Below are positions 15,843-25,306 of a stretch of DNA of 64,000 nt, piece by piece. A model generated the notes under the pieces. It ran no database searches. It saw only the letters and a list, made by a program, of their open reading frames with translations, and was not told the DNA's origin. Both the position numbers and the translations under genes were made by a program. Position 1 is the stretch's first letter. Each line of letters opens with the position of its first letter. Source of the stretch: Litorimonas sp051251645 (GTDB taxonomy: Bacteria > Pseudomonadota > Alphaproteobacteria > Caulobacterales > Maricaulaceae); NCBI GenBank assembly GCA_051251645.1, contig JBPOEY010000003.1, positions 124,001 through 188,000 on the forward strand. The letters run 5' to 3'.

Positions 15843-17978
15843 CTAAGCACCTTGACTTACGCGCGAATTGACCACGTCCAGAACTTCTAACACGGCCTCG
15901 GGAATATTTGTGCCCGGTGGGAAGACGGCTTTCGCGCCCATCTCTTTCAAGGTCTCAACATCCTCCGGCGGGATTACGCCGCCAACGATGATCAGAATGT
16001 CGGATCGACCTTCGGATTTTAAGGCATCGCGTAGGCCCGGCACTAATGTCAGGTGCCCGGCGGCTAAGGATGACGCGGCGATAACATCAACATCGCTCAA
16101 AATTCCGAGTGATGCGGCCTCACTAGGCGTCTGGAACAGCGGCCCAATCACGACATCAAATCCGAGGTCTGAGAACGCGGTTGCGACGACTTTTTGTCCG
16201 CGGTCATGGCCATCCTGCCCCATTTTGGCGATGAGAATGCGTGGTTTGCGACCCTCCAACTCGCTAAAGGCCTGCACGCGCGATAGCGCCTCGGCATAGG
16301 CCGGGTTCCGCGTATCAAAGGCAGAGGAGTAAACGCCGGTGACGCCTGTGGGTTTGGCCTCGAACCGACCATAGACTTTTTCTAACGCGGAGCTAATTTC
16401 GCCGACGGTCGCCATTTTGCGCGCGGCATCAACGGCCAGCGCAAGGAGGTTACCGTCCCCCGTATCCGCCGCCTTTGTCAGCGCGTCGAGCGCGGCGAAA
16501 GTAGCCCCTGGATCGCGGTCCGCCCGCAGCTGTTTGAGACGCGCGATCTGGCCTTGCCGCACCGTATCATTATCCACACGCAGGATCGGAATATCATCGG
16601 TCTGATCCGACAGATATTTATTCACGCCGACCACGGTCTGTGCGCCGCTATCAATCCGCGCTTGGGTTCGCGCCGCAGATTCCTCAATCCGTAATTTCGG
16701 AATACCCGCTTCAATCGCTTTGGCCATGCCGCCGAGCGCTTCGACTTCGCGGATATGGGCAAGGGCCTTATCGGCCAGTTGATGGGTCAAGGCTTCGACA
16801 TAATAGCTGCCACCCCACGGATCGATGGTCTTGGTATGACCGCCTTCCGTCTGCAGATAAATCTGTGTGTTGCGCGCGATCCGGGCCGAGAAATCCGTCG
16901 GCAAGGCGAGCGCTTCGTCGAGCGAGTTGGTGTGCAGGCTTTGCGTATGACCATCGACGGCGGCCATGGCCTCAATGTGGGTGCGCCCGACATTGTTAAA
17001 GACATCTTGTGCGGTCAGGCTCCACCCGGATGTTTGGCAATGGGTCCGCAACATGGTTGATTTCGGATTGGTTGGCTCGAACGGGCTGATCAATTTCGCC
17101 CAGAGAAGGCGCGCGGCGCGCAGTTTGGCAACTTCCATGAAATAATTCATGCCGATGCCCCAGAAGAAGGACAGGCGCGGGGCGAATTGGTCAATATCCA
17201 TACCAGCGGCGAGGCCTGTGCGGACATATTCAAGCCCATCGGCGATCGTGTAGCCGAGCTCAATATCCGCTGACGCGCCCGCTTCCTGCATGTGATATCC
17301 GGAGATCGAGATGGAGTTGAATTTCGGCATATGCTCGGATGTATGCGCGAAAATATCACCGATGATCCGCATCGAAGGCGCGGGCGGGTAGATGTAAGTG
17401 TTGCGGACCATAAACTCCTTCAGAATGTCATTCTGAATAGTTCCGGCGAGGTCTTTTTGCGCGACGCCTTGTTCTTCGGCTGCGGCAATATAGAGCGCGA
17501 GGATCGGCAAAACGGCGCCGTTCATCGTCATCGACACGCTCATTTTATCGAGTGGAATACCGTCGAATAAAATGCGCATGTCGTAAATACTGTCAATCGC
17601 AACGCCCGCCATGCCGACATCGCCGGGCACGCGGGGATGATCCGAATCATAGCCGCGGTGTGTCGCTAAATCGAAGGCCACCGAGAGACCTTTCTGTCCG
17701 GCAGCAAGGTTGCGACGGTAAAAGGCGTTACTATCTTCAGCGGTTGAGAAGCCCGCATATTGCCGGATCGTCCATGGCCGCTGAACAAACATGGTCGGGT
17801 AGGGGCCGCGCACATAGGGGGAAAGACCCGGGTAGCTATTGAGCGCATCAAGGCCGTCGACATCTACGGGGCCGTATGCCGCCGCAATATCAATGCCCTC
17901 AGGCGACGGCCATGCGTCCCCGTGTCGGGGACGTGACGGTGCAGCGCCGAGTGGACGTTTGGTGAAATCAATACTCAT
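15843..17978 (-). CDS. mutB: methylmalonyl-CoA mutase large (catalytic) subunit
   Basis: 711 residues. The N-terminal TIM-barrel domain contains RPWTIRQYAGFSTAEDSN, the usual substrate-binding entry, and the C-terminal domain has the B12 signature DGHDRGQKVVA (DxHxxG). It isomerises (R)-methylmalonyl-CoA to succinyl-CoA with adenosylcobalamin, completing propionyl-CoA use from odd-chain fatty acids, Val, Ile, Met and Thr. Its start overlaps the mutA stop by four bases (ATGA), so the two subunits are coupled. The symbol scpA is also used for this family. No meaB-type chaperone is adjacent. Confidence 0.97.
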   Translation of the reverse strand: MSIDFTKRPLGAAPSRPRHGDAWPSPEGIDIAAAYGPVDVDGLDALNSYPGLSPYVRGPYPTMFVQRPWTIRQYAGFSTAEDSNAFYRRNLAAGQKGLSVAFDLATHRGYDSDHPRVPGDVGMAGVAIDSIYDMRILFDGIPLDKMSVSMTMNGAVLPILALYIAAAEEQGVAQKDLAGTIQNDILKEFMVRNTYIYPPAPSMRIIGDIFAHTSEHMPKFNSISISGYHMQEAGASADIELGYTIADGLEYVRTGLAAGMDIDQFAPRLSFFWGIGMNYFMEVAKLRAARLLWAKLISPFEPTNPKSTMLRTHCQTSGWSLTAQDVFNNVGRTHIEAMAAVDGHTQSLHTNSLDEALALPTDFSARIARNTQIYLQTEGGHTKTIDPWGGSYYVEALTHQLADKALAHIREVEALGGMAKAIEAGIPKLRIEESAARTQARIDSGAQTVVGVNKYLSDQTDDIPILRVDNDTVRQGQIARLKQLRADRDPGATFAALDALTKAADTGDGNLLALAVDAARKMATVGEISSALEKVYGRFEAKPTGVTGVYSSAFDTRNPAYAEALSRVQAFSELEGRKPRILIAKMGQDGHDRGQKVVATAFSDLGFDVVIGPLFQTPSEAASLGILSDVDVIAASSLAAGHLTLVPGLRDALKSEGRSDILIIVGGVIPPEDVETLKEMGAKAVFPPGTNIPEAVLEVLDVVNSRVSQGA

Positions 17979-19201
17979 CCCCGAACCTCCGGTTTTGGTG
18001 CATCAACGGACGGATGGAGCGTCACGCCGAGCACGGGTGCGTCTCGCGCCTCGCGGTCTAATTTGGCGGCCTCGCAATCCGTTTTGAAGGCTCCGCTTGA
18101 TAAGTAGGTTTCTATGCCGCCGTCCGCTTCAATGGATTGGAACTTTGCCCACGCCAATTGCGCCAAGTCCTCTGTCAATCGCTCGTGAAAATAGCTGCCA
18201 TAGGCAACATCGCGGACCTGCCCGATGTGACTTTCTTCCATCATCAAAAGCTGTTGATTGCGCGCAATGCGATAACCAAACGGCGTCGGGTTACCCCGCC
18301 GATGTTCCGCCGATGTTTCTGTGAACGGTCGAACCGTAATATAATCGGCTCCGCCTGTGACCGCGCCAAATCCAGCGCTCATAGTGCGTAGCATATTGGT
18401 CCAAGCGTCTTGGCTTTGCATCATCCTGAGGCTGGTGATTGCGTGGATCGGTATGCTGGCGGTTTCGATGCCGTAAGCCTCAGCAATCGAAGCATAGAGC
18501 CTGCGGGCCGCACGGAGCTTTACAATGTTGAGATGCGCGTCCGTGCCAACCGCGAAGAGCGCGCTCATATGGTCGTGCACGGCCGGGCCGTGGCGCTTGA
18601 ACGCGGCAGCAGTTGTGGCCGCAAATCCAGCGAGTTCTAGTGCATCTGTTCCGCCCGTTTCGTGGATCGCAGCGGCGTTTGCGGTGAATGCGCGCCATGT
18701 GTCTGGCACATCAGGCCGATCTCCAAGCGGATCAAGACCCAGCGTCACGGGCGTGTTGGTCAAATCATCAAGGCTGGATGCGAATGTCGCCGCCGAGTTG
18801 CCGGGTTCAAAGATCACCGGGACGAGCCCGACAAGAACACCTTCGAGGCACCGTTTTAGGTCGGCCTTACGGTTCAAAGCCTGGCCCATGAGCCGGACAG
18901 CGCTGGCGCCCCCTTTCAAGTCGGCGAGTAATTGCGCATTCGCAAATGCCGCGTCCCGATCCATGACGGGCGCGCAAATATGCCAAGGTCGACCGCTCAA
19001 CAAAGGCGCGTCGCCGCGAGGATGGCGGGCATGGTCATCGGGCCGTGTGTCGGCGTCAAACAGAGGGCCCCGCGTAATTCCGTCCTCAGTCTCGCTGCTC
19101 AGGGTTGCGAAGTCCGCGTCCCGCAAACCCTTTTCAGCCAGATTGCGCCAGTCCTTACGGCTGTGATTTGGGAAATCACTCTGAAGTATTAGCTCGGTCA
19201 T
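17975..19201 (-). CDS. mutA: methylmalonyl-CoA mutase small subunit (short form)
   Basis: 408 residues, homologous to the barrel domain of the large subunit (GGASAVRLMGQ, PFTETSAEHRRGNPTPFGYRIARNQQLLMMEESHIG region). Classical small subunits are about 600 residues or more and keep a degenerate cobalamin domain; this one ends after the barrel (APKPEVRG), so that domain is missing. It is expected to be structural, pairing with MutB. It is the first gene of the mutA-mutB unit, divergent from fpr. Confidence 0.9.
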   Translation of the reverse strand: MTELILQSDFPNHSRKDWRNLAEKGLRDADFATLSSETEDGITRGPLFDADTRPDDHARHPRGDAPLLSGRPWHICAPVMDRDAAFANAQLLADLKGGASAVRLMGQALNRKADLKRCLEGVLVGLVPVIFEPGNSAATFASSLDDLTNTPVTLGLDPLGDRPDVPDTWRAFTANAAAIHETGGTDALELAGFAATTAAAFKRHGPAVHDHMSALFAVGTDAHLNIVKLRAARRLYASIAEAYGIETASIPIHAITSLRMMQSQDAWTNMLRTMSAGFGAVTGGADYITVRPFTETSAEHRRGNPTPFGYRIARNQQLLMMEESHIGQVRDVAYGSYFHERLTEDLAQLAWAKFQSIEADGGIETYLSSGAFKTDCEAAKLDREARDAPVLGVTLHPSVDAPKPEVRG

Positions 19202-19416
19202 TCGTTCTCCTTACCGCGTGTCGGTCTTGGCGTCTTGCGATAGGTCCAGAAAAGTCGCGCGGTAGATGATCGAAAACGTGATTGCGGTGGGGATAGATCG
19301 TTCTATATAAAGAACAGTTGTTCGTTATATCATATATTGAAACCCAACCTCTTGCCCGCTAGAGGCCGCACGCTTGCAAATGCCCCGCGAAGGCTTCGTC
19401 AGAAAGACCGATTACA

Positions 19417-20214
19417 ATGTCCAATGCGCCCACGGAAGAAACCGTGCTCGATGTCGAGCATTTCACCGACCGTCTGTTTGCCTTTTCTATTACACGTCCT
19501 GCGTCTTTCCGGTTCCGGACAGGTGAGTTCATCATGATTGGCCTGCCAAAGACTGAAGAGCAGAAGCGGCCCGTCATGCGCGCCTATTCGATTGCCTCGC
19601 CTGCATGGGATGACAAATTGGAACTTTATTCTATCAAGGTCGAGGAGGGTCCGCTTACGTCCCGTCTACAAAAAATTGTCCCGGGCGATACGGTTCTGCT
19701 GGGTCGCAAACCTGTTGGCACATTAGTCCTAGATGCACTGCTACCCGGTAAACGTCTTTGGATGTTCAGCACCGGGACAGGCTTTGCGCCATTCGCATCG
19801 CTCGTTCGTGACCCTGAAACCTATGAGCGCTATGATGAAGTCATCGTCACGCACACTTGCCGTGACGCGGGTGAACTGGAATATTCGCAGCGGCTTGTCG
19901 CTGACTTGATCAATGACCCACTTGTCGGGGAAATGGTCGTCAATGAAGATGGTTCGCCGAAGCTCAAACTAATCACCTCACTCACGCGCGAAGATCATCC
20001 GCTGACAGGTCGGATTACGACTTTGCTTGAAACAGGGAAGCTCTTCGACGTCGCGGGAACGACACCTCTGAATAAAGAGACCGATCGTGTGATGATCTGC
20101 GGATCAAAGAATATGATCGATGATACTGCCAAAATCGTCGAAGGGTTTGGCTTGGAAGAAGGCTCGAATTCAGAGCCTAAGCATTTCGTCGTCGAGAAAG
20201 CCTTCGTTGGCTAA
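19417..20214 (+). CDS. fpr: ferredoxin/flavodoxin-NADP+ reductase
   Basis: 265 residues, the bacterial type-I FNR length. FAD-binding motif RAYSIAS near residue 55, NADP-binding GTGFAPFASLVRDPETY near residue 115, then VIVTHTCR and the late MICGSKNM block; the C-terminus ends in the usual aromatic-hydrophobic form (VVEKAFVG). It moves electrons between NADPH and ferredoxin or flavodoxin, for biosynthesis and oxidative-stress defence. It is divergent from mutA across 215 bp, a space containing an AT-rich block with short inverted repeats (GTTCT/AGAAC, GAAC/GTTC near 19300-19330). It converges with lptD six bases downstream. Confidence 0.94.
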   Translation: MSNAPTEETVLDVEHFTDRLFAFSITRPASFRFRTGEFIMIGLPKTEEQKRPVMRAYSIASPAWDDKLELYSIKVEEGPLTSRLQKIVPGDTVLLGRKPVGTLVLDALLPGKRLWMFSTGTGFAPFASLVRDPETYERYDEVIVTHTCRDAGELEYSQRLVADLINDPLVGEMVVNEDGSPKLKLITSLTREDHPLTGRITTLLETGKLFDVAGTTPLNKETDRVMICGSKNMIDDTAKIVEGFGLEEGSNSEPKHFVVEKAFVG

Positions 20215-20220
20215 GGCTAA

Positions 20221-22605
20221 TTAGTTACCGCCAAAGCTGCCAAGCGTGGACAAAGTCAGCCTGATGCCGAATTCAGCATCATTTCGAATCAGGTCATTAT
20301 TGAAATCGCGTTTTTCGTAGAACAGCTCTACCAACGTGCAATCGTCCCTATAACCGATAGAGGCTCGCTGTGAGCGGGTCACATCCCGGCCCAAATCGCG
20401 TACGGCACGGTAGCCGACAGACCATCCACCAAAAGGCCTAACGGTGATTCCACCAGAGATTTCTTCTTGAGGCGCACCCGTTAGAGCTGCCGTGCCCAGC
20501 GGTGCGTTGACTTTATAATAACGGCCGGAAAGCTTTACATATTTCGTATTGGCAGAGAGTGTTGAGTCGATCCGTGACAGCACATCCCGGTCTTCGTCAT
20601 ATCGCACCCATGTGTTGGAACGCAGAAAGCCACCAAGGTCGAGATTAAGGGCGGCGATATATTCCGAATTATCTCCCGAAAGACCGGATCCGGTGTTGAA
20701 TGGATCTGTGACTCCGTCTGAGAAACTTCGACCAGCAAAGATTGAAATTTCACTATCGCGACCTCGTAGGTCCCATTTAGCGGCAACCTGCGCGCCGACA
20801 TCGACGCGTCGGCCTTCTTGAAAGAAGTCAAATCCGTCGGACTTGTTGGGTTCAAAGAGTAAGGCCGGATCAAGGTCTGGCGTTGCGCCGTCTTCGAACA
20901 GGAAGTCCCCTGAGACGGGATCAAAGAAACGATCAAGTTTTGAATCGCCAAAGCTTTCCGTGAATAGCACGCGTGGTTCAACGATAAGGTCGACGGTCTC
21001 TCCCCATCGGATAAATGGATAGCGTAAATCAACACCAGCTTGGCCGATGGTCCGGCTAAAGCCGATGTCCGTGCCTGAGTCAGTCTGAATTTCGTAATTG
21101 TCGAATCGGCCCCACGCGAAGGGTTTGACTTCCAGACCAGGGCCTGTAATCCAAGTTTTGGAATAATCCAGCCCTGCGGTGGCCCGACCATAATCACTGC
21201 CAGTTTCTCGGGTCAGATAGCTTGCATCGCCAAACAGGCGTGCCCGACCACCAAGCGCCGGATCAGTGACATAATATTCACCTTGAATTTTCGGGGCAAT
21301 GATCGGCAAAACGCCATTATCATCACGCGACACGTCAATTAAGCCTGTCGTTTCGTTTTCAAGGAAACGACTTCTGAGGCTCTGGAATCCTGCCGCCACA
21401 GCGGAGACACGGAAGTTTTCGCCTTGCCCGGCAATAAAGGCCTGCGTCGTATTTTGCTGCCGCTCATTTTCAATTAAGCCATTGCTTTCGAACGATGAAC
21501 TCAGGCCGTAGCGGTTCAAATAAGTATCATCTGTTTGGAACATGGCCGTGTAGCCATAGGTCCACGTGTCAGAGGGTTTAAAGTAACCGTCGACGAAGAA
21601 ATGGCTTGAAAGTTCCGGACCCTTTTCGGCGTTGTTCGGATTGGTAAAGCGCGTTGGGTCATCGAGTGGGTCACCGTTGCGATCAAACAGGGTCGCGCGC
21701 GTAAATGATCCTGCGAAGTTGAGCTCGCCCGTGTGGAATTTGCGACGGGCCTGCAGCTGAAGTAGCGGATTGACGTCGGAATAAATGTGGGGCGTGACCG
21801 TGACTTCGGAATAATCATCGACAGCCCAATAATAAGGCTGAACATAGTTGAACCCCCGCGCGCCAGACAGCCCAATCGTTGGGATCAGCAAACCTGAGGC
21901 TCGGTCCTGACTTGGGTCCGGATGCGCCAGATAGGGCGTGTAGAAAACGGGGAGGCCGAATAATTCCAGAACGGCATCACGATAGCGAATAGTGCGCGAT
22001 GTATCGTCCTGCTTAACGCGACGCGCCCGGAGCCGCCAAGTTGGTTTTTTCGCTTCGCCTTCGCTGTTCTTGCAAAGCTCGCAGGCTGTGTAGGTCACAT
22101 TAAAGAGCTCAAATTCGCCGTCATCTGAGCGTGTGACAAAGCGTGCCGAGGTCGTGGCGCCGCTTGCCAAACGGGCGGTAAAGTTTGCCGCCGTCCCGGC
22201 GAGCAACTGATCAGACAGTTCCAGCTTGTCGGCATATTGAACGTCGCCTGTCGCGTCGATCAACACAACATCACCAGTCGCCAGAACTTGCCCAGTTTCC
22301 AGGTTGTAGTCGACGCGGTTGGCGCGAAGAGTCCGGTCCTGATAGCGACCTTCAACTTCGCCGATCGCGGTCAAAACACTCGCGCCTTCATCATTAATCA
22401 ACTCGTCGGCTTCGAGATAAATCAAGTCGGGGTCGCGGAATGGACTATCTGCTGCGAGCTTGAGGGGACGACTCGTTCCAGCTGCCGTTTGGTTCGGCGC
22501 CAGTTGTGCTTGCACGGTCGGAGCAAGGCTCATGACGGCGATAAGCGCCAGCATAGACGCTTGAGCGATAAAAGGGTGGCGTTTTATAGTGGGGAGTTGG
22601 GGCAT
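20221..22605 (-). CDS. lptD: LPS-assembly protein LptD
   Basis: 794 residues from the ATG at 22605; a longer reading to 22662 needs a TTG start and would bury the signal peptide. The signal peptide is MPQLPTIKRH followed by a hydrophobic stretch and a cleavage-type APTVQAQ. A beta-jellyroll (OstA) domain follows (DLIYLEADELIND, LRANRVDYNLETG, ATGDVVLID), then the long beta-barrel rich in Tyr/Asp/Arg. It forms the outer-membrane LPS translocon with LptE. In many alphaproteobacteria lptD is linked with surA, pdxA and lptFG; here it stands alone, convergent with fpr. Confidence 0.93.
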   Translation of the reverse strand: MPQLPTIKRHPFIAQASMLALIAVMSLAPTVQAQLAPNQTAAGTSRPLKLAADSPFRDPDLIYLEADELINDEGASVLTAIGEVEGRYQDRTLRANRVDYNLETGQVLATGDVVLIDATGDVQYADKLELSDQLLAGTAANFTARLASGATTSARFVTRSDDGEFELFNVTYTACELCKNSEGEAKKPTWRLRARRVKQDDTSRTIRYRDAVLELFGLPVFYTPYLAHPDPSQDRASGLLIPTIGLSGARGFNYVQPYYWAVDDYSEVTVTPHIYSDVNPLLQLQARRKFHTGELNFAGSFTRATLFDRNGDPLDDPTRFTNPNNAEKGPELSSHFFVDGYFKPSDTWTYGYTAMFQTDDTYLNRYGLSSSFESNGLIENERQQNTTQAFIAGQGENFRVSAVAAGFQSLRSRFLENETTGLIDVSRDDNGVLPIIAPKIQGEYYVTDPALGGRARLFGDASYLTRETGSDYGRATAGLDYSKTWITGPGLEVKPFAWGRFDNYEIQTDSGTDIGFSRTIGQAGVDLRYPFIRWGETVDLIVEPRVLFTESFGDSKLDRFFDPVSGDFLFEDGATPDLDPALLFEPNKSDGFDFFQEGRRVDVGAQVAAKWDLRGRDSEISIFAGRSFSDGVTDPFNTGSGLSGDNSEYIAALNLDLGGFLRSNTWVRYDEDRDVLSRIDSTLSANTKYVKLSGRYYKVNAPLGTAALTGAPQEEISGGITVRPFGGWSVGYRAVRDLGRDVTRSQRASIGYRDDCTLVELFYEKRDFNNDLIRNDAEFGIRLTLSTLGSFGGN

Positions 22606-22952
22606 ACGAATTGTGGCTTTTCCCCTGAGAGACCAAACGGGATGAAACCTCAAACAAATCAAGGAGCACCGCGATTTAACGTTCCCATAACGCTTAGCCT
22701 ACGTCGGGTCCACGGGGCCACCCTTAAAAAGGTCTAGCTTTTGCATTAAATTTTAATGGGGCAGCCTCATCGCTGTATTTTGACTCTGAAATCGGACGTG
22801 GACTTGGTTCTAGGGTTTTCAAATTGACATCTTGAACCATTCGAAGATCGGCTCAGTCCGTCTTTTCCCGTTGGGCCGTGGCGAACGCGTTCATAAAATG
22901 TGGCTGATTTCTTGGAAATTAAGCCATACTCCTTACGACCAACCCTGTAATT
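22606..22952. other. intergenic region upstream of lptD
   Basis: 347 bases between the gluQ stop and the chosen lptD start. It should hold the lptD promoter and leader on the minus strand. I see no RNA gene, clear terminator or repeat; a short AT-rich palindrome (TTAAATTTTAA near 22746) is the only notable structure. Confidence 0.5.
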
Positions 22953-23696
22953 TCAGTCGTCATGACCGACCCTATCGGCTCTTTCGCGGGCGAGGTTCAG
23001 CACATCTGCCGCTGTTCGTCCGCTGTCACGTAGACTGCGGATCGTCTGCGACCCCGACCGTTTGCTCATTTTCTTATCGGATGTCTCCATGACCAAACCA
23101 TGATGATGATAACGCGGCACGGGCCAGCCCATTAACGTTTGGATGAGGACGTGAATGGCCGTTTTTTCATATAAATCACGCCCCCGTGCGACGTCTGTCA
23201 CACCTTGGAGCCAGTCATCATGGGTGACAGCGACGTGATAACTCGTGCCGATATCGCGGCGGACCAACGTCTTGTCTTCCAGTGTCGTGAGGTCGATTGG
23301 GATGAGGGTGTCACCTTCTTGAAAGGACAGCTCATCGGTTCCCACGGCCTCAATCGCACGCGCCGTTGAGAGTTTTACGACCGGGGGCAGGCTGCGATCC
23401 TCCCGCCCGGATCGTGTCGTATAGTCTTCGTAAAGTAAGCCGCGCGCTTCCAGTGCCTCAATCACGCGTCGATAATCCCCCATATGCCCGCGTTGCACGC
23501 GGACAGGCTTTGGCCATGTGAAACCAAGCCAACTTAGATCTTCATAAATAGCGTCAATTAATTCCGGTCGGGAGCGCGTGTTGTCGATATCCTCTATCCG
23601 CAAGACGCACGGGCCAAGCGAAAACGCCTGCTCCGCCGCATAGGCATGACCCAAATGCAGATAACCCGTGGGTGAGGGGGCGAAGCGGGTTAGCAT
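22953..23696 (-). CDS. gluQ: glutamyl-Q tRNA(Asp) synthetase, zinc site absent
   Basis: 247 residues from the ATG at 23696 (a GTG at 23705 adds three). It is the tRNA-binding-domain-free GluRS paralogue: RFAPSPTGYLHLGHAYAA with the HIGH-type motif, and KKMSKRSG with the KMSKS-type motif. It attaches glutamate to queuosine at position 34 of tRNA(Asp). Typical members are about 290-300 residues and have a Cys-rich zinc site after the first half; here the equivalent stretch (YEDYTTRSGREDRSLPP) has no cysteine, so the zinc site is lost. It follows the HerA-like gene by 36 bp on the same strand. Confidence 0.9.
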   Translation of the reverse strand: MLTRFAPSPTGYLHLGHAYAAEQAFSLGPCVLRIEDIDNTRSRPELIDAIYEDLSWLGFTWPKPVRVQRGHMGDYRRVIEALEARGLLYEDYTTRSGREDRSLPPVVKLSTARAIEAVGTDELSFQEGDTLIPIDLTTLEDKTLVRRDIGTSYHVAVTHDDWLQGVTDVARGRDLYEKTAIHVLIQTLMGWPVPRYHHHGLVMETSDKKMSKRSGSQTIRSLRDSGRTAADVLNLARERADRVGHDD

Positions 23697-23732
23697 AGAG
23701 AGCACGTTAGAGCCTGCGAGCGATTAAACACT

Positions 23733-25238
23733 CTACCGCCGCATCATCCCGCCGAGAACACCGCGCACCGCATTACGCATGGCGCGGCGCATCATCAGGC
23801 GGCCTTCGCGTTTGATTTCCTTGACGATGACATTCTCTTTCTTGCGGGCCGTGCGTCGGCGCGTGGTCGTTGACTTTTTCTTCGCCGTCTGGGCCGTTTC
23901 GCGTTCGACCCGTTTGGCCTCGGCGGCGTCTTCTTTGGCGCGTTTTTCGGCTTTCGTTTCTAGGTTTTCGTAAGCGCTTTCCCGGTCGATCGGGGTGTCG
24001 TATTTTTCGCCAATCGGGCTGTCGGCTTGGACGGCTTTGCGCTCTGACGGTTTTGCAGGGCCAAGGCGAGACGCAGGCGGGCGGACCATGGTGCGTCCGA
24101 CGACGCTCGGCGCGCCGCGTTCATCCAGCAGGCTAACGAGCGCTTCGCCGATACCCAGATCGGTGATGACCTCTTCTGTATCAAAAGCGGGGTTTTCCCG
24201 AAACGATGTGGCGGCTGCGCGAACGGCGCGTTGCTCTCGTGGTGTGTAAGCGCGCAGCGCGTGCTGGATGCGATTACCGAGCTGTCCCAAGACGCTGTCG
24301 GGAATATCCATCGGGTTTTGCGTCACGAAATAGACGCCGACGCCTTTCGAGCGAATCAGCCGGGCGACTTGCTCAATCTTCTGGATCAACGGTTTGGGCG
24401 CGTCGTCGAACAAAAGATGCGCTTCGTCGAAGAAGAAAACCATAATCGGCTTGTCCGGATTGCCAACTTCTGGAAGTTCTTCGAACAATTCTGACAGCAG
24501 CCAGAGCAAGAAGGTCGCATAAAGCACCGGACTATTGATGAGCTCATCGGCCGCTAGAATATTGACTGCGCCCATACCATTTTCGTCGACGCGCATGAAA
24601 TCGTCTAATTCTAGTGCGGGCTCGCCGAAGAACTCTTCAGCGCCCGCCCGTTCCAATGTCAGCAGATTGCGCCGGATGGCGGCGACGGATTGACCGGTGA
24701 CATTGCCGTATTCGCGACTGATTTCCGCGCGGTTATCCGCCAGATAATTAAGCAGACTGTTCAGGTCTTTGAGGTCGAGCAATAACATGCCGTTATCATC
24801 AGCATACTCAAAGGCAATGGTCATGATGCCTTCCTGCGTTTCTGTCAGGCCCATCAGGCGGGACAGCAGAACCGGGCCCATTTCGGAAATGGTCGTGCGA
24901 ACCGGATGGCCCTGCAGTCCATAGAGATCCCAGAATATTGTTGGAAAGGCGCGGTAGCTGTAATTCTCCAGCCCGATCTTATTAGCGCGTTTTATCAATT
25001 TCTCATGCAGCTTGTGCGTGTCAGACCCGGACTGCGAGATTCCAGACAGGTCACCTTTGACGTCAGCGGCGAAGACGGGAATGCCGTTGGCGGAAAACCC
25101 TTCGGTTAGAATTTGCAGGGTGACGGTCTTGCCCGTTCCGGTCGCCCCCGCGATCAAACCATGCCGGTTGGCTTTGTCGAGGCGCAATTCCTGCCGCACC
25201 CCATCCGTGTCTGTGCCGATGAAAATCGTCTGGCTCAT
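23733..25238 (-). CDS. HerA-like helicase-domain ATPase (DUF853 / YjgR type)
   Basis: 501 residues. P-loop LIAGATGTGKTVTLQ near residue 30, Walker B FFFDEAHLLFDDAP near residue 270, and YFVTQNPMDIPDSVLGQLGNRIQHALRAYTP, the arginine-finger region of this family. A basic, Lys/Arg/Ala-rich C-terminal tail follows (KRVERETAQTAKKKS, then RRRTARKKE). These are hexameric P-loop ATPases related to HerA/FtsK; the cellular task is not established. Divergent from the AI-2E transporter gene, and followed by gluQ. Confidence 0.88.
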   Translation of the reverse strand: MSQTIFIGTDTDGVRQELRLDKANRHGLIAGATGTGKTVTLQILTEGFSANGIPVFAADVKGDLSGISQSGSDTHKLHEKLIKRANKIGLENYSYRAFPTIFWDLYGLQGHPVRTTISEMGPVLLSRLMGLTETQEGIMTIAFEYADDNGMLLLDLKDLNSLLNYLADNRAEISREYGNVTGQSVAAIRRNLLTLERAGAEEFFGEPALELDDFMRVDENGMGAVNILAADELINSPVLYATFLLWLLSELFEELPEVGNPDKPIMVFFFDEAHLLFDDAPKPLIQKIEQVARLIRSKGVGVYFVTQNPMDIPDSVLGQLGNRIQHALRAYTPREQRAVRAAATSFRENPAFDTEEVITDLGIGEALVSLLDERGAPSVVGRTMVRPPASRLGPAKPSERKAVQADSPIGEKYDTPIDRESAYENLETKAEKRAKEDAAEAKRVERETAQTAKKKSTTTRRRTARKKENVIVKEIKREGRLMMRRAMRNAVRGVLGGMMRR

Positions 25239-25306
25239 GCGGGGCTCTCCAAGAAACTAAAAATCCGTTATGAGGATCACGGTCTGAATGCAATATAGAC
25301 AGCGCT

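Noticed and set aside
22606..22662. Longer lptD start
   Set aside because: Requires TTG and would place 19 residues in front of a good signal peptide.
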